From: CAVQRC01 sp963715045
Lineage (GTDB): Bacteria; Planctomycetota; Planctomycetia; Pirellulales; Lacipirellulaceae
Length of the DNA stretch: 64,000 nucleotides
Reading direction: 5' to 3'
Assembly: GCA_963715045.1 (NCBI GenBank)
Contig: CAVQRC010000006.1
Span: 186,001-250,000, forward strand
Shown piece after piece: positions 32,595 to 40,979 of the stretch. Position numbers and translations under genes: made by a program. The first letter of the stretch is position 1. The number at the start of each line of letters is the position of its first letter. The notes under the pieces are model-generated. The model did no database searches. It was not told the DNA's origin and was given only the letters and a program-made list of their open reading frames with translations.

Positions 32595-34367
32595 TCAGCG
32601 GAGCACGTCGGCGAAGGCATGCTGAAGTGCGGTGAGTCCGGCCGCTCCCTTGTCTGCGGCCAGGACCGTGTTGATGCACACCTCGCTCGTATTGATCATG
32701 TCGACGTTGATCCCTGCCTGGCTGAGTGCCTCGAACATCCGGATCGCCACGCCTGTGTGACTCCGCATCCCGATCCCTGTCACCGATAGAATCGCGATCC
32801 GATCGTCGTGCTCGACCTGACCGCAGTCCATTGCGGCGGCCACGCGACGAACCACATCCAACGCGATCGCCAGCGAGTTGCGGGGCACCGTGAAGCTGAG
32901 GTTCGCCTGGCCGTCGTGGCCGATGCTCTGCACGATCATGTCGACGAACACCTCGTCGGCCGCAATGGCCTCGAACACACTGGCCGCGACGCCCGGGCGA
33001 TCGGGAATGCCCGAGACCGTAATCCGGCCTTGCGTTTCGTCCAGCCGAACATCGTCGACGGCCAGTTGCTCCATCCGTTGCAATCGTTCCACGATCGCGG
33101 CCGGATCGGCGGCCTCGGATCGCTGGGCCGGGTCACCTCGGCCACGCAGAATGTGCGGTTTGTCCAGTTCGAATTCCGAGTGCACCGCGCAGAGCGCATC
33201 GATCGCTTGTTCCCGGGCGACGAGCACCGAGATCTTGATCGCGCTGGTCGTGATCAGGTGCAGATTGATATTCGCCTCGGCGAGGGCGCGAAACATGCGA
33301 TCCACCACGCCCGACGCGCTCGCCATCCCGAGACCGACAACGGAAATCTTGGAGACCCGATCATCGTGGGTTACGGCGCCGGCAGCCAGCGTGGTCGAGG
33401 CTTCCTGAACGGCCTGCAGCGTGCGGGGGAGGTCATCCCGAAGAACCGTAAAGGAAATGTTCGCCCGCCCGTCCGCGCCAGCGTCCTGCACGATCATATC
33501 CACCGGGACGTTTTCGGCGGCCAGTTGTGAAATGATGGCCAGGCTCGAACCGGGGCGATCCGGAACGCCGTCGATGGAGACCCGGGCCTCATCGCGGGTG
33601 AGCGCCGCGCCCCGGACGGGCTGCTCGTCGGCATCCAAGGCGACTCCGATCCGGGTCCCCGGGACATCGCTGAAACTGCTCCGTACGATGATCGGGACGT
33701 TGAACTTTTTGCCGAATTCGATCGAGCGACTGTGCATCACGCCGGCCCCCAGGCTGGCCAATTCGAGCATCTCGTCGTAGCTGACGTGCGACATCTGGCG
33801 GGCTTCGGGGAGCACCCGTGGATCGGTGGTGTAGACGCCATCCACATCGGTGTAGATTTCGCAGGCATCGGCGCCGAGTACCGCGGCGAGGGCAACGGCC
33901 GTGGTGTCGCTTCCGCCGCGGCCGAGGGTCGTGATGTTGCCCTCTTCGTCGATGCCCTGAAAGCCGGCCGCGATCACGATGTCGCCGCCGTCGAGCAGAC
34001 GCTGCACACGTTCGGTGGAGATCGTCTGGATCCGGGCCTTGGTATGCGTGCTGTCGGTCTTGATCCCGATTTGCGCACCGGTCAGGCTCACGGCCCGAAA
34101 CCCGAGCGAATGGATCGCCATGGCCATCAAGGCCACGCTCACTTGCTCGCCGGTCGAGAGCAGCATGTCCATTTCGCGGGCCGGCGGGTCGTCAGTCAGT
34201 TCCGCGGCCAGGGAAACCAGCATGTCGGTGTTCTTGCCCATCGCGCTGACAACCATCACGACCTGGTTGCCATCCTGCTGGGCGCGAATCGCCTTGCGGG
34301 CCGCGGAGAGAATCTTCTGGGCATCGGCAACACTCGTGCCGCCGAACTTCTGGACGATGAGAGGCAT
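32595..34367 (-). CDS. lysC: Aspartate kinase with four ACT domains
   Basis: A 590-residue monofunctional aspartokinase. The kinase domain has KFGGTSVADAQKILSAA at its start, LLSTGEQVSVALMAMAIHSL, and GRGGSDTTAVALAAVLGADA. Two tandem ACT pairs follow instead of the usual one (VSIDGVPDRPGSSLAIISQL; ISVVGLGMASASGVVDRMF; ITVSGIPDRPGVAASVF; LSVTGIGMRSHTGVAIRMFE), the long type seen in cyanobacteria and planctomycetes, probably for combined Lys/Thr feedback. It starts at the ATG at 34367, eight bases after a GTGGGTTT-type tract, so it has no ordinary leader. With apgM and hom it forms an aspartate-family block on this strand. Confidence 0.95.
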   Translation of the reverse strand: MPLIVQKFGGTSVADAQKILSAARKAIRAQQDGNQVVMVVSAMGKNTDMLVSLAAELTDDPPAREMDMLLSTGEQVSVALMAMAIHSLGFRAVSLTGAQIGIKTDSTHTKARIQTISTERVQRLLDGGDIVIAAGFQGIDEEGNITTLGRGGSDTTAVALAAVLGADACEIYTDVDGVYTTDPRVLPEARQMSHVSYDEMLELASLGAGVMHSRSIEFGKKFNVPIIVRSSFSDVPGTRIGVALDADEQPVRGAALTRDEARVSIDGVPDRPGSSLAIISQLAAENVPVDMIVQDAGADGRANISFTVLRDDLPRTLQAVQEASTTLAAGAVTHDDRVSKISVVGLGMASASGVVDRMFRALAEANINLHLITTSAIKISVLVAREQAIDALCAVHSEFELDKPHILRGRGDPAQRSEAADPAAIVERLQRMEQLAVDDVRLDETQGRITVSGIPDRPGVAASVFEAIAADEVFVDMIVQSIGHDGQANLSFTVPRNSLAIALDVVRRVAAAMDCGQVEHDDRIAILSVTGIGMRSHTGVAIRMFEALSQAGINVDMINTSEVCINTVLAADKGAAGLTALQHAFADVLR

Positions 34368-34368
34368 G

Positions 34369-34452
34369 GGGGTGTGGGGCGTGGGTTTGGGGGTTCGTGG
34401 GGTTCTGGGGGTTTGTGGGTTTGTGGGTTTGGGGGTTTGTGGGTTTGTGGGT
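34369..34452. repeat. GTGGGTTT-type low-complexity tract (left arm)
   Basis: GGTTTGGGGGTTCGTGGGG and repeated GTGGGTTT units run from just behind the lysC start codon to two bases before the stop of the four-helix-bundle gene. In lysC sense it is C-rich. Its reverse complement matches the right arm at 34955. Confidence 0.85.
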
Positions 34453-34454
34453 TT

Positions 34455-34868
34455 TCAGAATTGGATCGATAGAAGGCTTAGGATTCTGGCAGCGGAGTTG
34501 CGGAGCATGCCGGTGTCCTTTCTGACAACCTTCATGAGTCCATGTAATGTGCCGATGGTGCGATTGAGTTTCTCAGTCAAGGCGTTGTAATCCGATGCAC
34601 GAAGGTGGCCCAAGTCGTACGCCAGCAGGAGAAAATACTCCGATTCCTTCAGCGATCCTAAGGCAATCGACAAGAATCGGAGGAAATCCCGGGCACTTTC
34701 TCGACCCGATCCCTCCGCGATGTTCGCCGCCGCGCTGGACGCGGCCCGACGCAACTGACTGGTAATGCCAAACCGTTCTTCGGCAGGAAACTCGCGAGAC
34801 TTCTGATAGATCAGTAATACCAGTTCATGACTCCGCTGCCACGCCAGGATCTTTCTGTAATCTTGCAT
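34455..34868 (-). CDS. Four-helix-bundle protein (23S rRNA intervening-sequence protein family)
   Basis: A 137-residue helical protein. MQDYRKILAWQRSHELVLLI, FPAEERFGITSQLRRAASSA and AANIAEGSGRESARDFLRFL are the diagnostic motifs of the S23/IVP four-helix-bundle family; the last helix holds LNRTIGTLHGLMKVV. The family was found inside 23S rRNA intervening sequences of Leptospira and others, is related to the Avd accessory protein of diversity-generating retroelements, and is usually pentameric and basic. Its function outside those contexts is unknown. Here it lies between apgM and lysC, framed by inverted GTGGGTTT tracts. The 5' flank (34869-34953) is AT-rich, with an ATATAC/GTATAT inverted repeat. 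Confidence 0.9.
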   Translation of the reverse strand: MQDYRKILAWQRSHELVLLIYQKSREFPAEERFGITSQLRRAASSAAANIAEGSGRESARDFLRFLSIALGSLKESEYFLLLAYDLGHLRASDYNALTEKLNRTIGTLHGLMKVVRKDTGMLRNSAARILSLLSIQF

Positions 34869-34898
34869 CGCTTTGATTCCGTCTGTCAGTGGCCTGAA

Positions 34899-35744
34899 TC
34901 AACGATGCCGCGAACATAACAAATAATATACGCGTGTCCAGTATATCAGCGTCAAACCCACAAACCCACAAACCCACAAACCCACGACCCACAAACCCAC
35001 AAACCCACAAACCCAGAGTCCCAGAGTCCCAGAGTCCCACAGACCCACAGACCCACAAGTCCTACGCCCCACAAACCTCCCCATCATCTTCCACCCTTCC
35101 TCAAACGCCAGCGTGCTGTTCGCCGCGACCTCGTCGCTGTAGGCTTCGTGCTCGTCGGGCGTCACGTCGCTGCCGGCGATCACGAACGGCACCGCGCCGT
35201 GACTATGCGTCTTGGTGCGTAACGGCGTGGGGTGATCGGGGGTGATCAGTATCCGCCACCCGTCACGCTCCCGCATCGCCGCGGCCAGCGGGGCGACGAT
35301 CTTTTCGTCGATTTCTTCGAGGGCCTTGATCTTGGCGGCGCAGTCGCCTTCGTGGGAGGCTTCGTCGGTGGCCTCGACGTGCACGCAGACGATGTCGAAC
35401 TTGTCGAGGGCGTCGATCGCGTAGCGGCCCTTGGCCGCATAGTCGGTGTCGGTGTACCCGGTTGCGCCGGGGACTTCGATCCGGTCCCAGCCAATCAGCG
35501 CGGCGAGTCCGCGAAGCAGGTCGACGGCCGTAATCATCGCGCCCTGCAGACCATAGGTGTCCGCGAAAGGGGCGAGGCTCGGCGCACGTCCCTGGCCCCA
35601 GAGCCAGACATTCGTGGCCGGCAAATGACCGGCCTGTTCCCGGCGACGATTGACGGGATGGTCGGCGAACAGCTCGACCGAGTCCGACATGAGCTGGGTG
35701 AGCACGTCGCTGCCAGGCCCCTTGGGGTAATTTTCGAGGACCGA
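34899..35744 (-). CDS. apgM: ApgM-type phosphoglycerate mutase, C-terminal part after +1 frameshift
   Basis: Continues the next entry upstream: SVLENYPKGPGSDVLTQLMS, AGHLPATNVWLWGQGRAPSL, YGLQGAMITAVDLLRGLAAL, then VHVEATDEASHEGDCAAKI and ITPDHPTPLRTKTHSHGAVP. These are the metal-binding DE-SH and DHPTP motifs of the alkaline-phosphatase-like fold. The natural end is probably EEGWKMMGRFV (about 35070). From there the frame runs into the low-complexity tract (CGSVGLWDSGTLGLWVCG and similar), so the stop codon appears to have been lost to the repeat and the protein gains about 55 repeat-coded residues, ending at 34899. Confidence 0.85.
   Translation of the reverse strand, partial: SVLENYPKGPGSDVLTQLMSDSVELFADHPVNRRREQAGHLPATNVWLWGQGRAPSLAPFADTYGLQGAMITAVDLLRGLAALIGWDRIEVPGATGYTDTDYAAKGRYAIDALDKFDIVCVHVEATDEASHEGDCAAKIKALEEIDEKIVAPLAAAMRERDGWRILITPDHPTPLRTKTHSHGAVPFVIAGSDVTPDEHEAYSDEVAANSTLAFEEGWKMMGRFVGRRTCGSVGLWDSGTLGLWVCGFVGLWVVGLWVCGFVGLTLIYWTRVYYLLCSRHR
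34955..35068. repeat. AAACCCAC/GAGTCCCA low-complexity tract (right arm)
   Basis: About ten AAACCCAC units (34955-35010) followed by GAGTCCCA triplication and GACCCACA units (35011-35060). It is the inverted counterpart of the tract at 34369-34452, so the four-helix-bundle gene sits in a palindromic frame. Its outer end runs in frame into the 3' end of apgM. On the opposite strand the GGG runs have G-quadruplex potential and resemble GGGTTT telomeric repeats. Confidence 0.85.
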
Positions 35745-35745
35745 T

Positions 35746-36264
35746 CTGATCGGTCAGGTCGTGGGGCGGCGTGGTGCGGGTCGTGTCGTTGAATGGTGCC
35801 GCGACGGTCGCGCCCCGCCACAGCAACAGATTGCGATAGCTCACCCCCGGCACGAACGTGAGGTGCTCGCGTCCAAGTTGCTGCTGCGCGGTCTGCAGAA
35901 GCTCGGTCGCGTCGCTGGTCGAAATGTGATCGGCCGTAAAATCCCGCATGATCTGGTCGACGATCGTCACCAGGTTACAGCGGATGGCCCAATCGTCGGG
36001 TCCAAGCTGGATTCCCTGGGCGGCCGCTTCCAGCGGTGCCCGGCCTGTGAAGTTGGCGACCGGGTCGTAGCCCAGCAGACTCATGTTGGCGACATCGGAA
36101 CCGGCCGGCAGATGGGCCGGCACGTGATTGGCTCGGCCGACCTGCCCCGCTCGGGCCAGGGCATCCATCGCCGGGGTGTGGGCGGCTGCCAGGGGTGTGC
36201 GGCCCGACAGGTGTTCCTGCGGTTCGTCGGCACATCCGTCCGGGATGACGATCGCGTATTTCAC
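35746..36264 (-). CDS. apgM: Cofactor-independent phosphoglycerate mutase, archaeal type (ApgM), N-terminal part; possible homoserine kinase analogue
   Basis: Starts MKYAIVIPDGCADEPQEHLS, followed by AGSDVANMSLLGYDPVANFT (nucleophile and metal region), GRAPLEAAAQGIQLGPDDWA and TFVPGVSYRNLLLWRG, all typical of the COG3635 family. The frame breaks after HDLTDQ; one base (T35745 on the plus strand) must be skipped to continue as SVLENYPKGPGS. The uninterrupted protein would be about 398 residues, the family norm. Family members encoded beside hom and lysC have been proposed to replace ThrB as homoserine kinase. With hom 46 bases upstream and lysC downstream, and no thrB in the window, that role fits here better than glycolysis (inference). 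Confidence 0.85.
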
Positions 36265-36310
36265 GGTGGGTACTCGCTTGGGAGAGAGGACAGGACCAGC
36301 GGATCGCCGT

Positions 36311-37606
36311 TCAGTCGCGAACCAGCATCCGCACGCTCGGCGAATGGACCGCTTCGAGTTGTTCGATTTCGCGGCAAGCTTCCGCCGCGGCGCCTTCGGT
36401 CGTGTGATGCGTCATGATGATCAGGGGGATCACCATCCCGTCGCTTTCAGGTTCGGGCTGCAGCACTGAAGCGATCGAAATGCGATGTTTCCCCAGGCAG
36501 CCAGCGACGTCTGCCATGACGCCCGGATGATCCTCGACATTGAATCGCAGATAGTACCGCCCGACGGCATGGGCATAGTCGCGGGTGCTGATGTGAGCGT
36601 CCCGATTCGACCACAGCTCGAGCGAGCGAAACGTCAGCGCGGTCCGGCCAATGGCGGTATCGATGAGGTCGGCGACAACGGCCGAAGCGGTTGGCATCTG
36701 CCCCGCCCCGAGACCGTGGAAGAAGACCCGGCCAACCGCATCGCCGACGACGCTGATCGCGTTGTACGCGCCGCGGACCTCGGCCAGCGGGGTGCCGCTC
36801 TTGAGGAGCGTGGGCGAGACATGCAGCTGCAGTTCTTCCTGTTCGAGGCGAGCGACCGCCAGCAGCTTGATTTTGTAGCCGAGCTTGCTGGCGAAACCGA
36901 CATCCGCAACTTCGAGATGATCGATTCCCCATCGCGGAATGTCGGCCCAGTTGACGCGGGCACCGAAACCGAGGTGGGCGAGGATCGCGAGCTTCTGGGC
37001 CGCGTCAGTCCCGTCGACGTCCATCGTCGGATCGGCTTCGGCGTACCCGAGTCGCTGAGCCTCGGCGAGGGCCGCATCATAACTGGTGCCGTGCTCTTCC
37101 ATCTGGGTGAGGATGAAGTTGCTGGTTCCGTTGAGGATGCCGTGCAGTGATTCGAGCTGATTGGCAGACAGGCACTGGGCGATGTTCGCAATGATCGGGA
37201 CGCCACCGGCAACGGACGCTTCGAACGCGATCGAGCGGCCCAGTTCTCGAGCCCGATCGAACAATTCGGGGCCATGTTCGGCGAGCAGTGCCTTGTTGGC
37301 GGTAACCACGTCTTTGCCGCCCTTGAGCAGTCTCAGCATGTACGTTCGGGCCGGTTCCAACCCGCCGATCAGTTGGGCGACAACGTCAATCGACGGATCG
37401 TTGACAACATCGTCGATCGAATCGGTGAGGATCTCGGCGGGCAGGTGGCAGTCGCGTTGCTTGTCGAGATCGCGGACCACGGCTTTGACCAGCGACAATT
37501 GGCGGCCAGCGTGGCGGGCGACACGGACTCCGTGTTCGGTAAGGATCCGCGCAACACCGCTGCCGACCGTACCCACACCGACGATCGCTACCCGAGTTTC
37601 TTTCAT
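36311..37606 (-). CDS. hom: Homoserine dehydrogenase
   Basis: A 431-residue ACT-type enzyme reducing aspartate semialdehyde to homoserine. It starts MKETRVAIVGVGTVGSGVAR (NADPH fold), then VVAQLIGGLEPARTYMLRLL, VTANKALLAEHG, ASVAGGVPIIANIAQCLSAN, LHGILNGTSNFILTQMEEHG and the catalytic-domain segment AEADPTMDVDGTDAAQKLAI. The C-terminal ACT domain (YYLRFNVEDHPGVMADVAGC) implies threonine feedback. The ATG at 37606 is the family start. The stop lies 46 bases before apgM on the same strand; together with lysC this is an aspartate-to-threonine/methionine block. Confidence 0.95.
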   Translation of the reverse strand: MKETRVAIVGVGTVGSGVARILTEHGVRVARHAGRQLSLVKAVVRDLDKQRDCHLPAEILTDSIDDVVNDPSIDVVAQLIGGLEPARTYMLRLLKGGKDVVTANKALLAEHGPELFDRARELGRSIAFEASVAGGVPIIANIAQCLSANQLESLHGILNGTSNFILTQMEEHGTSYDAALAEAQRLGYAEADPTMDVDGTDAAQKLAILAHLGFGARVNWADIPRWGIDHLEVADVGFASKLGYKIKLLAVARLEQEELQLHVSPTLLKSGTPLAEVRGAYNAISVVGDAVGRVFFHGLGAGQMPTASAVVADLIDTAIGRTALTFRSLELWSNRDAHISTRDYAHAVGRYYLRFNVEDHPGVMADVAGCLGKHRISIASVLQPEPESDGMVIPLIIMTHHTTEGAAAEACREIEQLEAVHSPSVRMLVRD

Positions 37607-37983
37607 CGATCGAAGGCCTTGTCGCGAACGTCGGGTTGAGTGGAGGTGTCCTCGAGATTGCCGTCTGGCTCGGTGACCCGCAGCGGAATGCCGATTGTAT
37701 TCAGGTGACACATCTTGACGATGGCCGCTCATCGGCAACAGGAATGAAGGCCCGACCAACGGATCTCAGGACTTGAGAAGTTGTCGCGGCGACTCTGCGA
37801 CCTGCGTCCGTGATGTCAGCTGTCAGAGGCTTTCCCAGCAAGCCCCCTATCTTGTCGACCGGATAGCCACTTCGTCAACAAGTCCAAGCCGTGCTTGCAA
37901 TTGCGATCGTCACCCAAAGCGTTAGAATCAGCCTTTCTGAACGCGGCCGCCGCCGCCCAACTCTCTTGAAAGCCGTCGCTTCG
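37607..37983. other. Intergenic between hom and leuS (divergent)
   Basis: No gene seen. It should hold promoters for both genes; a candidate for leuS is listed at 37901-37928. Frames opening here are antisense shadows of leuS or leader sequence. Confidence 0.45.
37901..37928 (+). promoter_or_regulatory. Candidate leuS promoter
   Basis: TTGCGA (37901-37906), 16 bases, TAGAAT (37923-37928), 55 bases before the leuS start. Both boxes are near consensus; strength and use are not shown. Confidence 0.4.
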
Positions 37984-40899
37984 ATGCCCCGTTACAATCC
38001 CGCCACGATCGAGCCAAAGTGGCAGCGATATTGGGACGACCACCACACTTTCGCCGCGCCGCGGTTGCCGGCGTCTGAGAAGCTCTACGTCCTCGACATG
38101 TTTCCGTACCCCAGCGGAGACGGTTTGCACGTGGGGCATCCCGAAGGCTACACGGCGACCGACATCGTCTGCCGCGCCGCCCGCATGCAGGGAAAGAGCG
38201 TCGTGCACCCGATGGGCTTCGATGCGTTCGGGCTGCCGGCCGAGGAGCACGCGATCAAGACGGGTACCCATCCCCGGGACCAGACCGAAGCCAATATCGA
38301 CAATTTTCGCCGGCAACTGAAGATGCTCGGCTTCTCCTACGATTGGCAACGGGAACTGGCCACGACGGACCCGAATTACTTTCGCTGGACGCAGTGGATC
38401 TTTCTCCAGTTGTTCGACACGTGGTTCGACCGCGATACGGGACGAGGCCGACCGATCAGCGAACTCCCCATTCCCGACGACGTGGCTGCTCTCGGGACGG
38501 ATGCCGTTGCCGATTACCAGGACGGCCGGCGACTCGCCTATCAGAGTGAAGCGCCCGTCAACTGGTGCCCCGAACTGGGTACGGTCCTGGCCAACGAAGA
38601 AGTCATCGACGGCAGGAGCGAACGCGGCGGTCATCCGGTTGTGCGGCTACCCTTGCGGCAGTGGATGCTACGGATCACCGCCTACGCCGATCGCCTGGAG
38701 CAAGAGCTTGAACTCGTCGAATGGCCCGAGAGCATCAAGACCCTCCAGCGGAATTGGATTGGCCGCAGCACCGGGGCCGAAGTCGATTTCTTCATCGGCG
38801 CGGAGTCCGCCACCGGCTGCCCCGACCAGGCCGCGTTCGCCGCCTTCCAACGGTCCAGAGCCGTGGCAAACTTTCCGGAATCGCCGGGCGACGATGTGAT
38901 CCGCGTCTATACGACGCGGCCCGACACGCTGTACGGAGCGACCTACATGGTGCTCGCGCCAGAGCACCCGTTCGTACCCCGGCTCGCGACCGGAGAGCAG
39001 GCCGCTGCCGTCGACAAGTACTGCCAGCAGGCCGCGCTCAAGAGTGATTTGGATCGCACGGATCTCGCCAAACAGAAGACGGGCGTATTCACCGGGAGCT
39101 ATGCCCTCAATCCAGTCAATGGCGAAGCGGTGCCTGTCTGGGTCGCCGACTATGTCCTGGCCAGTTACGGAACCGGGGCGATCATGGCTGTACCCGCCCA
39201 TGACGAACGCGATTTCGAGTTCGCCCGGCAGTTCGACCTGCCGATCCGGGCAGTCGTCGCGCCCGATCCACTGCAGTTGGCGAATTGGGAAGCGGCCGAT
39301 ACGCCAGCGAGCCTCAAAGACATCGACTCCAGTCAGTGGGAGGCCGCCATCCTCGCAGGGAACGCCGTTTACACGCCGACCGGCAAGGCGATCAACTCGG
39401 GACGCTACAACGACCTGACGACCGACGAATTCAAACAGCGGATCACCTCCGATCTGGCCGCGGCGGCACTCGGCGCCGCGGCGGTTAACTACAAACTTCG
39501 CGACTGGCTGTTTTCGCGGCAGCGGTTCTGGGGTGAACCGTTTCCGATCCTGCATGAACTCGATGCGGCCGGCCATCCGACCGGTCGCCTGCGGGCGGTC
39601 GATGAGAGTGAGTTGCCGGTTGACCTGCCGCACCTCGATGACTTCAAACCGCGGGGTCGTCCTGAGCCGCCGCTCGAGAAGGCGGGAGAGGAGTGGCTGT
39701 ACGTCGAACGCGACGGCAAACGGTATAAGCGCGAGACGAACACGATGCCGCAATGGGCCGGTTCGTGCTGGTACTACCTGCGATTTCTCGATCCACAAAA
39801 CGGGCAGGCACCGATCGACCCGGAAGTCGAGAAAGCCTGGATGCCGGTCGATCTGTATGTCGGCGGGGCCGAGCATGCCGTGCTGCATCTGTTGTACGCC
39901 CGCTTCTGGCACAAAGTCCTGTTCGACCGGGGCGTGGTCAGTACCCGCGAGCCGTTTCATAAACTGATCAATCAGGGGATGATCCTCGGCGAGCCCGAGA
40001 TCACCGGCTACCGGGACGCTGCGGGGGGATGGGTCTCGGCGGCCGACGTCGAGCAGGGGGGAGCGGGACCGGTACGCAAAGCGAGCGGTGCTGAACTCAC
40101 GGCCGTTTCGCTCGCCGCCGATCAGACCGAGAAACGGGGTGAATATCTGGTGCTCAAGGACAACTCGCAGGTGCGGCTCGACAACCGGGCGTACAAGATG
40201 TCCAAGAGTCGCGGCAACGTGGTCAATCCAGACTCGGTGGTTCGTGAATACGGCGCCGATTCGCTGCGACTCTACGAGATGTTCATGGGCCCGCTCGAGC
40301 AGACCAAGCCGTGGAGCATGAAGGGCGTGGATGGCGTGCGGGGCTTTCTCGGGCGGGTGTGGCGGCTGATCGTCGACGATCAGGCCGAATTAGTGCAACT
40401 GTCCGCCGCCGTGGTCGCCACTGCCGCCGATACCGATGCCAAACGCGAATTACATAAGACGATCAAGAAGGTGACCACCGACATCGACGCCCTCGCTTTT
40501 AACACGGCCATCGCCCGGATGATGGAGTTTACCAATTACTTCACGAAACAATCGCAGCGACCCCGCGAGATACTCGAACCGTTTGTGCTTTTGCTGGCCC
40601 CGTTCGCTCCCCATATTGCCGAGGAGTTGTGGCAGGCCCTGGGCCACGAAGAGTCGCTCGCCGACCAACCCTGGCCCGCTTTCGACGAAGCACTCACCAG
40701 GGACCTGACGGTCGAAATCCCCGTGCAGATCAACGGCAAGGTTCGAGGCAAGATCCAGGTTGCGGCGGATGCGGATCGCGAGGTCATGGAAACGACGGCT
40801 CGAGAAGAGCAGAAGATCGCCCGCGATCTCGCCGGAAAGGAGATTCGCAAAGTTGTCGTCGTGCCCGGCCGGCTCGTTAACTTTGTCGTGAAAGCTTGA
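37984..40899 (+). CDS. leuS: Leucine--tRNA ligase
   Basis: A 971-residue class I synthetase, longer than E. coli LeuRS (860). Start MPRYNPATIEPKWQRYWDDH, the HIGH-type motif in PYPSGDGLHVGHPEGYTATD, editing-domain motifs VYTTRPDTLYGATYMVLAPE and GTGAIMAVPAHDERDFEFA, the catalytic QWAGSCWYYLRFLD, and KMSKS in RAYKMSKSRGNVVNPDSV. The C-terminal anticodon-binding part ends VQINGKVRGKIQVAADADRE, as in bacterial LeuRS. Extra length sits in the region around residues 680-740 (QGGAGPVRKASGAELTAVSL) before KMSKS. The ATG at 37984 was chosen over the frame from 37891 on family alignment. Confidence 0.96.
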   Translation: MPRYNPATIEPKWQRYWDDHHTFAAPRLPASEKLYVLDMFPYPSGDGLHVGHPEGYTATDIVCRAARMQGKSVVHPMGFDAFGLPAEEHAIKTGTHPRDQTEANIDNFRRQLKMLGFSYDWQRELATTDPNYFRWTQWIFLQLFDTWFDRDTGRGRPISELPIPDDVAALGTDAVADYQDGRRLAYQSEAPVNWCPELGTVLANEEVIDGRSERGGHPVVRLPLRQWMLRITAYADRLEQELELVEWPESIKTLQRNWIGRSTGAEVDFFIGAESATGCPDQAAFAAFQRSRAVANFPESPGDDVIRVYTTRPDTLYGATYMVLAPEHPFVPRLATGEQAAAVDKYCQQAALKSDLDRTDLAKQKTGVFTGSYALNPVNGEAVPVWVADYVLASYGTGAIMAVPAHDERDFEFARQFDLPIRAVVAPDPLQLANWEAADTPASLKDIDSSQWEAAILAGNAVYTPTGKAINSGRYNDLTTDEFKQRITSDLAAAALGAAAVNYKLRDWLFSRQRFWGEPFPILHELDAAGHPTGRLRAVDESELPVDLPHLDDFKPRGRPEPPLEKAGEEWLYVERDGKRYKRETNTMPQWAGSCWYYLRFLDPQNGQAPIDPEVEKAWMPVDLYVGGAEHAVLHLLYARFWHKVLFDRGVVSTREPFHKLINQGMILGEPEITGYRDAAGGWVSAADVEQGGAGPVRKASGAELTAVSLAADQTEKRGEYLVLKDNSQVRLDNRAYKMSKSRGNVVNPDSVVREYGADSLRLYEMFMGPLEQTKPWSMKGVDGVRGFLGRVWRLIVDDQAELVQLSAAVVATAADTDAKRELHKTIKKVTTDIDALAFNTAIARMMEFTNYFTKQSQRPREILEPFVLLLAPFAPHIAEELWQALGHEESLADQPWPAFDEALTRDLTVEIPVQINGKVRGKIQVAADADREVMETTAREEQKIARDLAGKEIRKVVVVPGRLVNFVVKA

Positions 40900-40979
40900 T
40901 CCGCGGCAGCATTCGTCGCGATGCCTGGCGACGCGCCTCGACGAATCAAGTTTTCATCCTCTAGCGGAAGATCAGACCC

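Noticed and set aside
34369..35068. CRISPR or VNTR minisatellite as sole explanation of the GTGGGTTT tracts
   Set aside because: No unique spacers. A simple minisatellite does not explain two inverted tracts framing one gene.
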